A stretch of 64,000 nt of DNA, taken from Amoebophrya sp. A120. Lineage: Eukaryota > Sar > Dinophyceae > Syndiniales > Amoebophryaceae. Within the stretch, counting starts at the first letter, position 1, and each line of letters begins with the position of its first letter. The notes beneath the pieces were generated by a model. The model was not told the DNA's origin. It worked only from the letters and a program-made list of their open reading frames with translations, and did not search any database. The stretch covers positions 3,391,459-3,455,458 of the forward strand of contig CAJINV010000006.1 of assembly GCA_905178155.1 (NCBI GenBank), read 5' to 3'. The translations under genes were made by a program, and so were the position numbers. Positions 63,158 through 64,000 of this stretch are shown here, one piece after another.

Positions 63158-64000
63158 AGTTCTTGTGTCCAAGGTTAAGATATCATGTGCATATGGACCA
63201 CAAGCTCCACAAAACTGAAAGCAAAACAAAACAAAACCTCTATTAACGGCGATGCAGTTCTTACTTCAAGTCCAACTAAGTACTTGAGATCATATTCGAC
63301 AACAACAACTACCTAGGTAATCGAGGGGCTGTAAAAATGATCGGTATATGCAAAATCAAAAAAACTTTTTGTCAGCACATCATGCAGCTTGAAGTTAACG
63401 AGAGAAGCCTGCTTCGCTTTCGTGGTCACAGATCAGATTCACAAAATGAGCGAGACAGTGAAAATATGAAAATAGTAGGCTCAAATTCGTAGTACTTACA
63501 CATACCAACTACCCGGAAATCTGGTCTGGTAAATCGCAATCCATGAAAATAATCAGCAATGCTTGCATGCAAGCAAAACAACAAGTCACACAGTTATTTA
63601 GGGATCCTCAAATCTGATGTGACGCACGCTGCTGCAACGGAAATTTCAACTTGAACAAAATAGCCTTCACATTGTACGAAACGTACTGTCGGAGGTGAGC
63701 GATAATCTTTGACACCGAAGCTAGTAGTACTTGCACTTGCTGACGTGATCACTTCAAAAGTTCAAGTGCTGCGGTTAGTGGAGCCGATGGAAATAAGCAA
63801 TCAGCTTCCAGTCAGATTGTGAATGCGATTTCTGTTTCGTTTTTCGTGCCTATTCCTAGGTATAAAAATTTCGTAGGCGTTCTTTTAAAAAGCCTCCAAA
63901 TTATAGGCACCTTAGAATAAACGTCGAGAAAACGCACGGACACGATCTGAGCAGCATCCTATTTCATTCATTATCCCCCAGCATTCCTTTACAGTTACTG
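63158..64000. other. Region upstream of the lipase-like gene
   Basis: AT-rich; presumably the 5' UTR and promoter of the minus-strand gene. A TTTGCTTTCAG at about 63220 (minus strand) could be a splice acceptor for an unseen 5' exon. No gene recognised. Confidence 0.4.

Overview
This window is nuclear DNA from a microbial eukaryote, most likely a dinoflagellate-lineage alveolate. The best fit I can infer is a syndinian parasite such as Amoebophrya, whose published genomes are known for non-canonical introns and introner elements. The evidence is that every gene is cut into short exons by dozens of small repeats with terminal inverted repeats (TIRs) and target-site duplications (TSDs) of about 5 bp. 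Excising the element plus one TSD copy restores a conserved reading frame. All three standard stop codons end genes. There are no operons, Shine-Dalgarno sites or CRISPR arrays. The strain and species are inference.

Layout. 1-2307 (+): 3' part of an unidentified gene. 2653-3734 (+): small unidentified gene. 5160-7310: 246-bp satellite array. 8066-12969 (+): complete mitochondrial-type dihydrolipoyl dehydrogenase (about 18-19 introns). 14404-22906 (+): secretory-pathway polytopic membrane protein built from three related modules; its last intron holds a 2.3-kb GC-rich repeat array nested inside an introner. 23416-23903 (-): small gene recognised only because an introner interrupts it. 24061-38455 (+): large signal-peptide protein of unknown function; one of its introners carries a 6.6-kb 5'-truncated LINE retrotransposon. 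38.5-40.5 kb: AT-rich, gene-free. 40520-42321 (-): complete Nas2/PSMD9 proteasome-assembly chaperone. 43391-49654 (-): calpain-type cysteine protease with Cys-rich flanks and an intact Cys-His-Asn triad. 51067-63157 (-): very large protein with a TM anchor, a class-3-lipase-like domain whose nucleophile elbow lacks Ser, and a WW-like motif; two of its introns hold further nested insertions.

Intron system. I distinguish about 14 introner families (named A to P here), all starting TAT/TA and ending ATA. Family A has the GTCTGGGTCTGG TIR and family B the GCAAAAGTATCG TIR; these dominate. A minority of introns are conventional GT-AG, but they contain the same internal words (GCATGACAAA, GCATTACAAA, GCATCACAAA and complements) as the introners, words that are rare in exons and intergenic DNA here. 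The same A subfamily occurs in both orientations relative to transcription. Introners also act as landing pads: the LINE, the GC-rich arrays and probably a long-TIR element lie inside them. The intron population, rather than any single gene, is the most unusual biological system in this window.
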